A stretch of DNA of 6,977 nucleotides from Candidatus Rhodoferax bjergmarkensis. GTDB lineage: Bacteria > Pseudomonadota > Gammaproteobacteria > Burkholderiales > Burkholderiaceae_C. This document shows positions 1 to 5,328 of this stretch, in pieces; positions within the stretch are counted from its first letter, which is position 1; every line of letters starts with the position of its first letter. A program made the translations under genes and the position numbers. The notes under the pieces are model-generated. The model saw nothing but the letters and a program-made list of their open reading frames with translations, ran no database searches and was not told where the DNA came from. The DNA is taken from contig JADJFX010000033.1 of assembly GCA_016708345.1 (NCBI GenBank), positions 1 to 6,977 on the forward strand, in the 5' to 3' direction.

Positions 1-100
1 CGTAGGCAATCGGTTGCGGATAGAGGGAATAGCACCAGGTACTGGGCTCCTTGCCAAGGGCTACTGCCTCTTGACCTTCAACGGATAGGTAAACGTACAT
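1..100 (-). CDS. Partial hypothetical phage protein, N-terminal 33 residues
   Basis: An open frame starts at an ATG at 100-98 and runs off the window edge, so only the first 33 residues are visible (beginning MYVYLSVEGQEAVALG). The start is supported by an AGGAG Shine-Dalgarno sequence (CAGGAGTTAGTT before the ATG). It is the third gene of the unit driven by the promoter at 607-639, about 80 bases after the stop of the 55-aa gene. The first residues alternate hydrophobic and polar, as in a beta strand, but nothing identifies a family. The product is unknown and the C-terminus must be read from the neighbouring sequence. Confidence 0.6.
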   Translation of the reverse strand, partial: MYVYLSVEGQEAVALGKEPSTWCYSLYPQPIAY

Positions 101-180
101 AACTAACTCCTGTGAATAAACGCTACAGGGAACGTAGCCCAAGGCCAACTGTCACTTGGCTATGGGATAAGCTCACTCAA

Positions 181-348
181 CTAGATCAAATCAAGTATAT
201 AGTCAGGTTCCAGCCCAAACATATCTTCGAGAAGCTCCTCGGGGTCAGCACCGTCTGCTACTTCCTGTCGAGCTTCTTCGATCTGGTAGTCTGCTTCGTC
301 GGCGCTTAGCTGATCTCTTCGCATTAAGACTTGTTTAAGGGTTTCCAT
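181..348 (-). CDS. Small acidic phage protein, 55 aa
   Basis: This 55-residue frame begins METLKQVLMRRDQLSADEAD and ends LEPDYILDLI before TAG. It is very acidic, and its helical EADYQIEEARQEV segment is followed by DPEELLEDMFGLEPDY. I recognise the general pattern (METLK..LM.RD.LSA.EAD..I.EAR, then GLEPDYI.DLI) as a recurrent small protein of phage genomes, but know no function for it. A GGAGG Shine-Dalgarno sequence lies about 8 bases upstream. The ATG starts one base after the TAG of the 72-aa gene, so translation is probably coupled. A competing plus-strand frame over this stretch has only a GTG start and no ribosome-binding site, and is rejected. Confidence 0.8.
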   Translation of the reverse strand: METLKQVLMRRDQLSADEADYQIEEARQEVADGADPEELLEDMFGLEPDYILDLI

Positions 349-349
349 A

Positions 350-568
350 CTAAAGGCCCTCCAGTTCGGAGAGGAGGTCGTCGCCGGAGGGCTTCACCGC
401 TTTCGCCGCCTTGTTCGTCTTGCTACCGCCAGTCGCTGGCGCAATGAGGGAGCGCCCGGCACGGAGTACCTTGATGGCCTCACGAGTTTCCTCGAGGGTT
501 AGCGTGCCTGCACGGGCCTTGGCTCGCCACTCTTCCACTTTTAGCTGAAGGTCTAGTTGGGTTGACAT
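350..568 (-). CDS. Small phage protein with acidic-leucine C-terminal tail, 72 aa
   Basis: The 72-residue protein has three parts: a charged helical N-terminus (QLDLQLKVEEWRAKARAGTL, then LEETREAIKVLRAGR), a lysine/alanine-rich linker, and the tail DDLLSELEGL. A short EEWR.KA..GTL..EE.REAI..LR protein with such a tail is familiar from many phages, with no role known to me. The start ATG has AAAGGAA about 8 bases upstream. This is the first gene after the promoter at 607-639, with a leader of roughly 40 bases, so it should be its main product. The tail resembles the C-termini of the 180-aa and 166-aa proteins in this window. Confidence 0.85.
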   Translation of the reverse strand: MSTQLDLQLKVEEWRAKARAGTLTLEETREAIKVLRAGRSLIAPATGGSKTNKAAKAVKPSGDDLLSELEGL

Positions 569-606
569 GACTTGGTTCCTTTGGTGATGTTGGGGGGTTA
601 TTGTCG

Positions 607-639
607 GTGTATTATGCCGTTATAATCCCCCGGTGTCAA
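607..639 (-). promoter_or_regulatory. Sigma-70 promoter P2 (near consensus)
   Basis: Read on the minus strand, the -35 is TTGACA (639-634), the spacer is exactly 17 bases, and the -10 is CATAAT (616-611), followed by ACAC. It lies between the helicase stop at 645 and the 72-aa gene at 568, which it should drive together with the 55-aa and partial genes. It matches the promoter at 3536-3568 at 24 of 33 positions, including bases outside the hexamers (GGATTA in the spacer and ACAC after the -10). Confidence 0.85.
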
Positions 640-644
640 TACAG

Positions 645-1898
645 TTATGAAAGAATCAGGCAACGCTTGGGGCGTGTGCAGCTGACATATAAACAGCGAT
701 AGGCCTCCTGCCGGTTCCTGTTCAAGAGTATGTCTTGCCAATAGACGAAGGCGGTGTCGTAGGTCGAGCCCTGTGCCCTGTGCGCGGTGATTGCGTATGC
801 GTACTTGAGCTGGTGAAACCCATCCTTGAAGTCCCAGAAGTCCTTCCACTTCCGTGAGTTGCTCTTGGCGATAGCCGATAGCTCGTCGAGCTTGCGCTGG
901 TAGTCGCCGAAGGATTCGGGATGCAAGACGCGGGCAATGACGGAGCGATTGTCGTCGAGGGTGATTGCGATGCGGTAGATCTTGAAGCTGCCGTACTTGG
1001 CGTGCCACTCTTCATCAACCCGAGTCACTTCCCCCTCGTCGTCGGTACTTGCCATCGGCTCATCATCGAGATCACGGGCCGGGCCTGCAAATAGCACGCG
1101 GTCGCCAACCAGCCAAGGCAGTTGCGGGTAGTCGAAAATGGCATTGCGAATGACTTTGTTGAACTTGTCAACTTCGACATTCCGCCAGGCGATTACCTTG
1201 CTAGCGTTAGGTCGGGTGAAGTCCGAAGCGGTAGCTAGGATGCGCTGCATGAAGGCCGGGCCGTCGAGTTTCCAAATCCCTTCTTCGCCGTTGTTGCTTG
1301 CAGCGAGCTTGATAGTCGGGGCAACCCGGTCAACCTGCTCACGCAGTCGTGTAGCTAACTCAAGGATCTGATTGTCATGCCGCATTACCTTCAGTAGCTT
1401 GCTACCGACGGGCAGTTTCCAAATCGGGCTTGCTGCTTCCCCGACTGGAGGCAGCTGGGCAGCGTCTCCGAGGAAGAGGAACTTGATATGATACTTGTCC
1501 GCCGTCGTCTGGATGTGGGTGAAGAGCTGGGCGTTGACCATACTTCCCTCATCGACGATAACTGCCCGGTACTGGGAAAGGTCAATCGGGTCCTCGGGAG
1601 CTTTTAGCTCCTTGATTTCCCCGCTGGCTTCCAGCCGGAGTCCGAGCAGCGAGTAAATGGTTCGGCACTCCGGCTTGTAGTCGGCCTGGGTTACGGACTC
1701 GCGGAGCACCTTCGTCGCCTTATTCGTTGGTGCGGTGAAGATGAACCGGCCCTTGGTAAGGTTCGTTAGCTCGCGAATGCAGAAGGTCTTACCCGTGCCC
1801 GCTGATCCGGAGAGGACGAAAAAGTTCCCTGCACTCGACTTGAGGAAGCTGTCGATTGCGGCGAGGGCCTGCGCCTGCTCGTTATTCAGCTTCGTCAT
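645..1898 (-). CDS. Dda/RecD-like superfamily 1B DNA helicase, 417 aa
   Basis: This is an ATP-dependent DNA helicase of the RecD/Pif1/Dda branch of SF1, expected to unwind phage DNA during replication or recombination. Motifs appear in family order: Walker A GSAGTGKT (residues 31-38), motif Ia TAPTNKA (55-61), TIYSLLGL (80-87), Walker B VIVDEGSM (113-120), motif III GDAAQLPPVG (144-153), a VMRHD segment near 171-175, motif V AITAHRAQGST (369-379) and motif VI YVSCTRPKR (404-412). The length is close to that of T4 Dda (439 aa). The ATG at 1898 is preferred over an upstream in-frame start at 1943 because GGAG lies 7 bases before it. The gene overlaps the end of the 97-aa gene by 17 bases, which suggests translational coupling, and it appears full length. 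Family assignment is firm; the Dda-type role is inferred from size and phage context. Confidence 0.96.
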   Translation of the reverse strand: MTKLNNEQAQALAAIDSFLKSSAGNFFVLSGSAGTGKTFCIRELTNLTKGRFIFTAPTNKATKVLRESVTQADYKPECRTIYSLLGLRLEASGEIKELKAPEDPIDLSQYRAVIVDEGSMVNAQLFTHIQTTADKYHIKFLFLGDAAQLPPVGEAASPIWKLPVGSKLLKVMRHDNQILELATRLREQVDRVAPTIKLAASNNGEEGIWKLDGPAFMQRILATASDFTRPNASKVIAWRNVEVDKFNKVIRNAIFDYPQLPWLVGDRVLFAGPARDLDDEPMASTDDEGEVTRVDEEWHAKYGSFKIYRIAITLDDNRSVIARVLHPESFGDYQRKLDELSAIAKSNSRKWKDFWDFKDGFHQLKYAYAITAHRAQGSTYDTAFVYWQDILLNRNRQEAYRCLYVSCTRPKRCLILS

Positions 1899-2175
1899 AA
1901 TCGGGCTCCATGTTGTCGCAGGCTTCACAGACCAGTGTGGCAATGTCGTGGATTACATCGGTGTGACTGATCGGGGAGGTGTTAGTAGCTACCGCAAGGC
2001 ACTGCATCATCTCGTAGATCGAGATGCCGTTGACAAAGATGTCCTCAACCTCGAAGTAACTCGGCTCCCCCTCGTAGCAGTCCTCAGGTGGGCCGGATAG
2101 CCTGCTGGGCTCCCCCGGTTCGTAATTGCCTTCAACGTCGAGTTCGACTCCGAGGTAAGTAATAGTGACTCGCAT
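1882..2175 (-). CDS. Acidic phage hypothetical protein, 97 aa
   Basis: The protein begins MRVTITYLGVELDVEGNYEP, has a central FEVEDIFVNGISIYEMM segment and ends in a strongly acidic tail (NMEPDYDEAE). The layout, an N-terminal beta hairpin followed by 'FE(I/V)..(I/V).V.G..IYEM', resembles small proteins often seen near phage replication genes; I know no function for them. Three cysteines occur (C33, C59, C83) without a metal-binding arrangement. AAGGAG lies about 7 bases before the ATG. The 3' end overlaps the helicase start by 17 bases, and the helicase Shine-Dalgarno sequence is embedded in this gene, so the two are probably co-translated. Confidence 0.85.
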   Translation of the reverse strand: MRVTITYLGVELDVEGNYEPGEPSRLSGPPEDCYEGEPSYFEVEDIFVNGISIYEMMQCLAVATNTSPISHTDVIHDIATLVCEACDNMEPDYDEAE

Positions 2176-2191
2176 GATAACTCCTTAACTG

Positions 2192-2413
2192 TTAGGCCCG
2201 AAAGAGCCAGTTGAAAAACCTGCGCACCGCATATCCACGAAGGATCGAGATGCCTGTGAAGAACAAGACGATACCGAGATCCTGTTCAAGGGAGGTGGTG
2301 AAGCCATACCAAGGCATTATAAACGCCTGAGCTAGCAGCGATAGGAGGAAGCCGATGGCCGTGCCTCCGAACACTTCAATCCAGGATTGCCGTGGCGTCT
2401 GCCCGTGCTTCAT
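2192..2413 (-). CDS. DUF7220-like small membrane protein, 73 aa
   Basis: Two hydrophobic segments at about residues 15-35 (GGTAIGFLLSLLAQAFIMPW) and 46-62 (LGIVLFFTGISILRGYA) are joined by a short TSLEQDL turn, so this is predicted to be a two-pass inner-membrane protein. A polar N-terminus (KHGQTPRQSW) and basic C-terminus (RRFFNWLFRA) flank them. The pattern S..E...IG...S...Q, a second helix with F...S..R.Y and a closing VRRFFN matches my memory of DUF7220, a widespread phage family of unknown function. The ATG overlaps the stop of the ribbon-helix-helix-like gene by four bases (ATGA), so translation is coupled. Confidence 0.85.
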   Translation of the reverse strand: MKHGQTPRQSWIEVFGGTAIGFLLSLLAQAFIMPWYGFTTSLEQDLGIVLFFTGISILRGYAVRRFFNWLFRA

Positions 2414-2598
2414 GATGACTTCGCTTCTCGCTTGGCCAGATCTGCTTCAACGAGGCGCACGATGTAGCGCTGCCAAGCCCCGAAGGGCACCTTACCTTCG
2501 AGTTCGCTAAACAGCTCCAGCTCCACACGCACGACGACGGACTGGGGCAGGGAGATGTTTTTTTCAACGGGTCGGTCTGTTTTCTTGGGGCGTGCCAT
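2410..2598 (-). CDS. Ribbon-helix-helix-like small phage protein, 62 aa
   Basis: The protein has a basic N-terminus (MARPKKTDRPVEK), a strand-like NISLP, a helix around VVVRVELELFSELEG and a second helix around AWQRYIVRLVEADLAKR. This strand-helix-helix order, with KVPFGAW between the helices, fits a ribbon-helix-helix DNA-binding fold. Similar phage proteins with 'SELEGKVPFGAW.R' are known, but the DNA target and role are not. It could be an autoregulator of this operon. The ATG lies inside the end of the upstream gene (35-base overlap), and the ribosome-binding site is modest (GAGAAAG). Its TGA overlaps the start of the DUF7220-like gene. Confidence 0.8.
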   Translation of the reverse strand: MARPKKTDRPVEKNISLPQSVVVRVELELFSELEGKVPFGAWQRYIVRLVEADLAKREAKSS

Positions 2599-2764
2599 GA
2601 TTTACTTTCTCACAGAGGTCTGTGTCGGGGTTATAGTGATAGGGAACTGGACCAGTAATGCTCGCGCATTCCGCTTCTTTCTGGTCACGATAGTCACCGG
2701 AGCTGGCGATTGCCCAGCAAGCTAGAATGCCGAGAGCGGCGAGCCAAGTTGGAATGGTTTTCAT
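2564..2764 (-). CDS. Small exported or lipoprotein-like protein, 66 aa
   Basis: MKTIPTWLAALGILACWAIA is a basic N-terminus followed by a hydrophobic stretch of about 16 residues, like a signal peptide. It could be a lipoprotein signal, with ILAC resembling a loose lipobox at Cys16, or a single membrane anchor. The remainder is polar and carries Cys33 and Cys51, which could form a disulfide in the periplasm. The ATG at 2764 shares one base with the TAA of the zinc-ribbon gene (TAATG), so translation is coupled; an earlier in-frame start at 2776 would overlap more and is less likely. The last 35 bases overlap the next gene. No family was recognised. Confidence 0.7.
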   Translation of the reverse strand: MKTIPTWLAALGILACWAIASSGDYRDQKEAECASITGPVPYHYNPDTDLCEKVNHGTPQENRPTR

Positions 2765-3282
2765 TATACTTGCCACTCCAAGTCGGTGACGAGTGAGTAC
2801 CCTTTGCTAGCCGCACAGCGCTGGCACATTGGGATGCGGGCCGTGCGAATGGCAGTCTTGTTGGGGAGGCTTGCCAGCGCTGCTTCCTGGGCTGTCCAGC
2901 GGTTGGCATGGCTGGAATGGCGATGGCGCTGTTCAAGCATGAGGCCCTCAAAGACTGTCGTGTGGAAGCCGCAGGTGCAGACATACCGCTTAAAGAGCGC
3001 GGTGTTGGCGACTGGCAGCCATTCCTTAGCTAACTCCCAAGCCCGAATTCGGCCTTGGTCCTCTGTAGATAGTCCAAACCCGCCTTTGGCCTTGGCCCGG
3101 AGCTGCTTAACCGCTTCTGTCGTTTTTCTGTCGGCCATGGCTTCGCCTAAGAGGGCTTCGAGTTCGTCGAAACCTTCGTCGTCTTGGGCATCTGGAGTTG
3201 GCTTGGGGTTAATAAGGGCTTCGAGTTCAGTGAAGTCCTCGTCGCTGTCTGCTAACTTGATATAGTCAAGTTCCTGGGTCAT
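2764..3282 (-). CDS. Zinc-ribbon phage protein with acidic-leucine repeats, 172 aa
   Basis: The N-terminal third carries two copies of a short motif, EDFTELEALI (residues 15-24) and EGFDELEALL (36-45). A basic helix follows (TTEAVKQLRAKAK, 54-66). The C-terminal half has C102-x-C104 and C153-x2-C156, with histidines 107, 120, 122 and 125 between them, a probable zinc-binding ribbon. Phage proteins with a C.CG, aromatic-rich stretch and C..C layout are familiar, but I cannot name a function. The ATG at 3282 is chosen because GGAG stands 8 bases before it; an upstream TTG at 3306 lacks support. It follows a terminator hairpin and leads a chain of overlapping genes ending with the helicase. Confidence 0.85.
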   Translation of the reverse strand: MTQELDYIKLADSDEDFTELEALINPKPTPDAQDDEGFDELEALLGEAMADRKTTEAVKQLRAKAKGGFGLSTEDQGRIRAWELAKEWLPVANTALFKRYVCTCGFHTTVFEGLMLEQRHRHSSHANRWTAQEAALASLPNKTAIRTARIPMCQRCAASKGYSLVTDLEWQV

Positions 3283-3304
3283 GGTGTAGTCTCCGGTTTC
3301 CTGC

Positions 3305-3347
3305 AAAACGCAGTAGAGTAGGCAGACTCGCTGCCTGAACTACTGCG
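3305..3347 (-). terminator. Intergenic hairpin with short T tract
   Basis: On the minus strand CGCAGTAG (3347-3340) pairs with CTACTGCG (3316-3309). An inner AGGCAG/CTGCCT stem closes a five-base loop, and TTTT follows. The two stems are separated by a 3x3 internal loop. It sits directly after the stop of the 47-aa gene and about 22 bases before the start of the zinc-ribbon gene, so it may partly terminate transcription, giving excess 47-aa message, or be an RNA-processing hairpin. Confidence 0.6.
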
Positions 3348-3349
3348 CT

Positions 3350-3493
3350 CTACAATGCGCACCACATGGTCATTAGTGTGAACCAGTCTACATTAAATGT
3401 AACCTGCCCGCAGCGGCGGTCTTCATTTGTCAGAAACCGTGTAAACTCCGAGGAGAGTTCTTCAAAATCGGGGAGTTGGTTGGATATGAACAT
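3350..3493 (-). CDS. Small phage protein, 47 aa, first gene after consensus promoter
   Basis: This short frame encodes MFISNQLPDFEELSSEFTRF, then a hydrophilic NEDRRCGQ turn and a hydrophobic, tryptophan-containing end (VDWFTLMTMWCAL) before TAG. The ATG has AGGA 7 bases upstream. It is the first frame after a perfect consensus promoter, with a leader of about 40 bases, and a terminator-like hairpin follows its stop immediately. That position strongly supports real, abundant expression. No family was recognised. The LPDFEELSSEF segment loosely resembles the acidic-leucine motif of its neighbours. Confidence 0.7.
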   Translation of the reverse strand: MFISNQLPDFEELSSEFTRFLTNEDRRCGQVTFNVDWFTLMTMWCAL

Positions 3494-3506
3494 TTGAGGT
3501 CCTGGT

Positions 3507-3530
3507 AAAAAATAACGCGGGTTGCGTTAT
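3507..3530 (-). promoter_or_regulatory. Hairpin at the predicted 5' end of the P1 transcript
   Basis: On the minus strand ATAACGC, loop AACCC and GCGTTAT form a perfect 7-bp stem (3530-3512), followed by a run of six T including the last stem base. It begins only a few bases after the expected transcription start (about 3533). It resembles an intrinsic terminator, but so short a transcript could hardly terminate, so a stabilising 5' stem-loop is at least as likely. The Shine-Dalgarno AGGA follows about 8 bases later. Confidence 0.6.
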
Positions 3531-3535
3531 ATACC

Positions 3536-3568
3536 GTGTATTATAAAATGGTAATCCGTGGGTGTCAA
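3536..3568 (-). promoter_or_regulatory. Sigma-70 promoter P1 (perfect consensus)
   Basis: The minus strand reads TTGACA (3568-3563), a 17-base spacer and TATAAT (3545-3540), which is consensus at all twelve hexamer positions. The next bases are ACAC, as in the promoter at 607-639. It should drive the 47-aa gene and, through the following hairpin, the operon down to the helicase. Such a strong host-type promoter suggests early expression by host RNA polymerase. Confidence 0.92.
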
Positions 3569-3631
3569 CCAAGTTCTAACACCAGCGCCGCGTTACTTTC
3601 GGGACGGTCCATCCGACGAGCCACAAGTACT

Positions 3632-3674
3632 AACGCCCCACAAGCCGGAGACTAATCCACTTGTGGGGCGTTTT
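3632..3674. terminator. 13-bp perfect inverted repeat, possible bidirectional terminator
   Basis: AACGCCCCACAAG (3632-3644) and CTTGTGGGGCGTT (3660-3672) are exact inverted copies around a 15-base loop. On the plus strand the stem ends in TTTT (3671-3674). On the minus strand only TT follows the stem. It lies between the 180-aa gene, which ends at 3748, and promoter P1, the expected place for a terminator of that gene. The better T tract is on the plus strand, so the direction is uncertain. Confidence 0.6.
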
Positions 3675-3675
3675 C

Positions 3676-3701
3676 GCCAGCACTACCTGCTGGCTGGTTT
3701 T
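3676..3701 (+). terminator. Second hairpin with plus-strand T tract
   Basis: GCCAGCA (3676-3682), loop CTACC and TGCTGGC (3688-3694) form a perfect 7-bp stem, followed on the plus strand by TGG and TTTT. It adjoins the 13-bp repeat, so the two form a tandem pair whose T runs both read on the plus strand, against the direction of all genes here. It may stop antisense transcription or be structural RNA. Confidence 0.45.
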
Positions 3702-3747
3702 CGCAGCCGTATGTGACAGTCTAAATCACATCGTGAAGCAAACTCGT

Positions 3748-4290
3748 TTAACCCAACTCGCCCAAGAGGGCGTCGGTGTCGACCTTGCTAGCCTTCGAGA
3801 CCTTCTCGCTTTCAAGGCGCTCGACAATCGGCTTAACTTTCCCGGAATTGCGCAGCGCGACCTTCTCGCCTTGCGTCTTGCCAGCCAAGAAGGCCTTGAT
3901 CTGGTCGCGGGTCTTACCTGTGAGTTCGCAAAGGGCACGGGCCAGGATCGAAGTCCCTGCCATGCCATTCGCTTCGCGTTTAACACCCCACTCGCCGTTA
4001 TAGAGGCGGTCGATGAGTTCATCAACTGCCAGCACGCAGTCATCGGTGTCATCCAGTCCTGAGATCTCATCGCCGAGTTTCTGCTCGGCACCGTGCGCGG
4101 CGAACTTCGCTACCATCGAGGCTGGCACAGTAAAGGTGCGGGTTTGACCATTGCGGAAGTCCATCCGCACAGCGACAGCGCCTTCGGGAGTGATCGTCGA
4201 GGTTTTCAGCAACTTGCGCTTGCCTGCGAACTCCACAACACGAGCATCTTCCATCGTAACTGTCTCAACTTGTGTTTCAATCTTAGCCAT
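3748..4290 (-). CDS. Conserved phage protein, 180 aa (paralog of the gene at 6022-6522)
   Basis: A beta-rich N-terminus (residues 5-60, with MDFRNGQTRTFTVP) precedes a helical region with landmarks HGAEQKLGD (66-74), DRLYNGEW (94-101), RALC (118-121), KTRDQIKAFLAGKT (126-139) and VALR (144-147), and a closing VDTDALLGELG. The same landmarks recur in order in the 166-aa protein at 6022-6522, so the two are diverged paralogs. Proteins of this layout are familiar from phage early regions, with no role known to me. The start at 4290 is chosen because AAAAGGAA precedes it at normal spacing; an ATG two codons earlier (4296) is too close. A long upstream extension to 4425 is rejected. A palindrome lies 14 bases upstream, and no clear promoter was found. 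Confidence 0.88.
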   Translation of the reverse strand: MAKIETQVETVTMEDARVVEFAGKRKLLKTSTITPEGAVAVRMDFRNGQTRTFTVPASMVAKFAAHGAEQKLGDEISGLDDTDDCVLAVDELIDRLYNGEWGVKREANGMAGTSILARALCELTGKTRDQIKAFLAGKTQGEKVALRNSGKVKPIVERLESEKVSKASKVDTDALLGELG

Positions 4291-4304
4291 TTTCATTTCC
4301 TTTT

Positions 4305-4315
4305 GCACATTGTGC
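4305..4315. promoter_or_regulatory. Palindrome upstream of the 180-aa gene
   Basis: GCACATTGTGC is a perfect inverted repeat with a single central base, 14 bases before the start codon and adjoining the ribosome-binding site. It could be an operator or a short RNA hairpin that hides the site. Eleven bases is short, so chance is possible. Confidence 0.35.
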
Positions 4316-4372
4316 GTAGCGCAGGCATTTAACAGGGACCGCTGATAACGCGGAGGTGCTTGCTGGTATGCC

Positions 4373-4786
4373 TCATTGCGTGTCGGTTGAATGGATAATC
4401 GCTGATCGTCGGGAAGTTGTTGCAATAGTTATCCGTACATGCTTTGAATTTTTCTTTTGTGCTTCCTCCAGATACCCTGCCGCATCCTCACTAGGGTCGC
4501 GAGTACCTGAGACATTAACGTACACGATCTTCGCCTTGGGGTCCCAGTGCTTGCGGATGTGGAGTCGCTTGTTGCCGAACAACCTCAACGAGCTTGGGGT
4601 CTTGCCCGAAGGTTTCGACGTGTTGCAGCATGGCTTTTAACTTGGTTGTGGGCTCGTCCGGCTTCCCTTCGAGTCGCGGGCTTCAACGGCTGCAGAAGGT
4701 ATGTTCGGCTCCCGAACGGCATTAATCACGGCCTCCAGGTAGCTGACTGGATAGTGCTCAGGCGGATAGGGTCGTTTGTTGGGCAT
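4373..4786 (-). pseudogene. Frameshifted small phage gene (about 138 codons)
   Basis: The ATG at 4786 has AGGGG 8 bases upstream and opens MPNKRPYPPEHYPVSYLEAV. That frame closes with TAA at 4639-4637. Protein-like sequence continues in the -1 frame (KPDEPTTKLKAMLQHVETFG, then QDPKLVEVVRQQ) and returns to the first frame as KRLHIRKHWDPKAKIVYVNV and later GYLEEAQKKNSKHVRI, ending in TGA at 4373. The total span is a multiple of three, so the frameshifts compensate. The first is repaired by one extra G in the GGG run near 4670. The C-terminal part resembles a small beta-rich domain, but no family is certain. The alternative is two separate short genes; the smooth reading across frames favours one broken gene or sequencing indels. 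Confidence 0.5.
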
Positions 4787-4788
4787 GA

Positions 4789-5242
4789 TTAACCCCTGGC
4801 TCCATACATGGCGGCGAGGTTGGGAAGTTGGGGATGGTTGCGGCTGGCCGGAGTCTTGGGCGAGCATCCTCGCTGAGGCGTTCCTGAACTCCTGCGCAAC
4901 CTGTTCCTGTTGCAGTTCGCCAACTGACGCGGGGACTTCGCCAAACAGGGCGAGCAGCTCCGGCATCATACCTGTCGAGGCCTTCGGTCCGATGATAAGG
5001 CCTCGCTTGTCGAGGTGGAAGCTAATGGTTAGTTCGGCTAGCGCCTGGGCGAGTCGTTCGTCTCGACGTTGCCTGGCCTTTGCGAAAGGCTCGAACCCCA
5101 TTATGAGAGGGCAAAACGGAGTCGTTGCGCCTGAGCTTCCGTTGTACGGGGATTGTCAATCCCTTGGGTTCGCCTAGGGCTTTGCGCCAAGGCCTTGCAT
5201 AACGGCCTTTTCATCCGTCAATGCGCGAGCTGGTGTTGTCAT
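4789..5242 (-). pseudogene. Frameshifted phage gene, about 150 codons
   Basis: The gene starts at an ATG at 5242 with GGAG 8 bases upstream (MTTPARALTDEKAVMQGLGA). That frame stops at TAG after 22 residues. Protein-like sequence continues in a second frame (KALGEPKGLTI), a third (RTTEAQAQRLRFAL) and then the first frame again from about 5104 (GFEPFAKARQRRDERLAQAL, then KRGLIIGPKASTGMMPELLA and VGELQQEQVAQEFRNASARM). Near 4840 it appears to move to another frame ending PQLPNLAAMYGARG with TAA at 4791-4789, three bases before the next gene. The longest uninterrupted stretch is 5101-4637, but its ATG has no ribosome-binding site and its 3' part reads through the neighbour's start. The first three shifts are each repaired by adding one base, at AAA, CCCC and TTTT runs. 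Function unknown. Confidence 0.5.
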
Positions 5243-5328
5243 ATGTTAGTCTCCAAGGTTGGGTTGTTGGCCGGGTTGGAAACTAAGGGGATAACTCCGG
5301 TGCCAAATAGATAATCTTGCACGGCCAT
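5239..5328 (-). CDS. Possible coupled micro-ORF, 29 aa
   Basis: The frame MAVQDYLFGTGVIPLVSNPA, ending NNPTLETNI, shares one base with the stop of the preceding 46-aa frame (TAATG). Its own TGA overlaps the ATG of the next gene at 5242. The Shine-Dalgarno sequence of that next gene falls within its codons for Leu-Glu-Thr. This exact stop-start fit at both ends argues for a real coupled leader, but at 29 residues with no known relative it could be chance. Confidence 0.3.
   Translation of the reverse strand: MAVQDYLFGTGVIPLVSNPANNPTLETNI

Noticed and set aside
112..309. Plus-strand 65-aa frame with a GTG start
   Set aside because: It has no ribosome-binding site, and it lies antisense to the well-supported 55-aa gene at 181-348.
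598..1018. Alternative minus-strand frames of 136 and 98 aa
   Set aside because: They lie inside the C-terminal half of the helicase, whose motifs V and VI prove the correct frame.
1735..2100. Plus-strand 121-aa frame
   Set aside because: It is antisense to the helicase N-terminus and the 97-aa gene, both with good ribosome-binding sites.
2786..3265. Plus-strand 159-aa frame
   Set aside because: It is antisense to the zinc-ribbon gene, lacks a ribosome-binding site, and has the serine/arginine-rich composition typical of a shadow frame.
3661..4062. Plus-strand 133-aa frame
   Set aside because: It is a mirror of the 180-aa paralog gene, and its start falls inside the hairpin region. Homology between the two minus-strand paralogs fixes the real strand.
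4291..4425. N-terminal extension of the 180-aa protein
   Set aside because: The longer frame has no ribosome-binding site and overlaps the upstream gene, while AAAAGGAA precedes the internal ATG at 4290.
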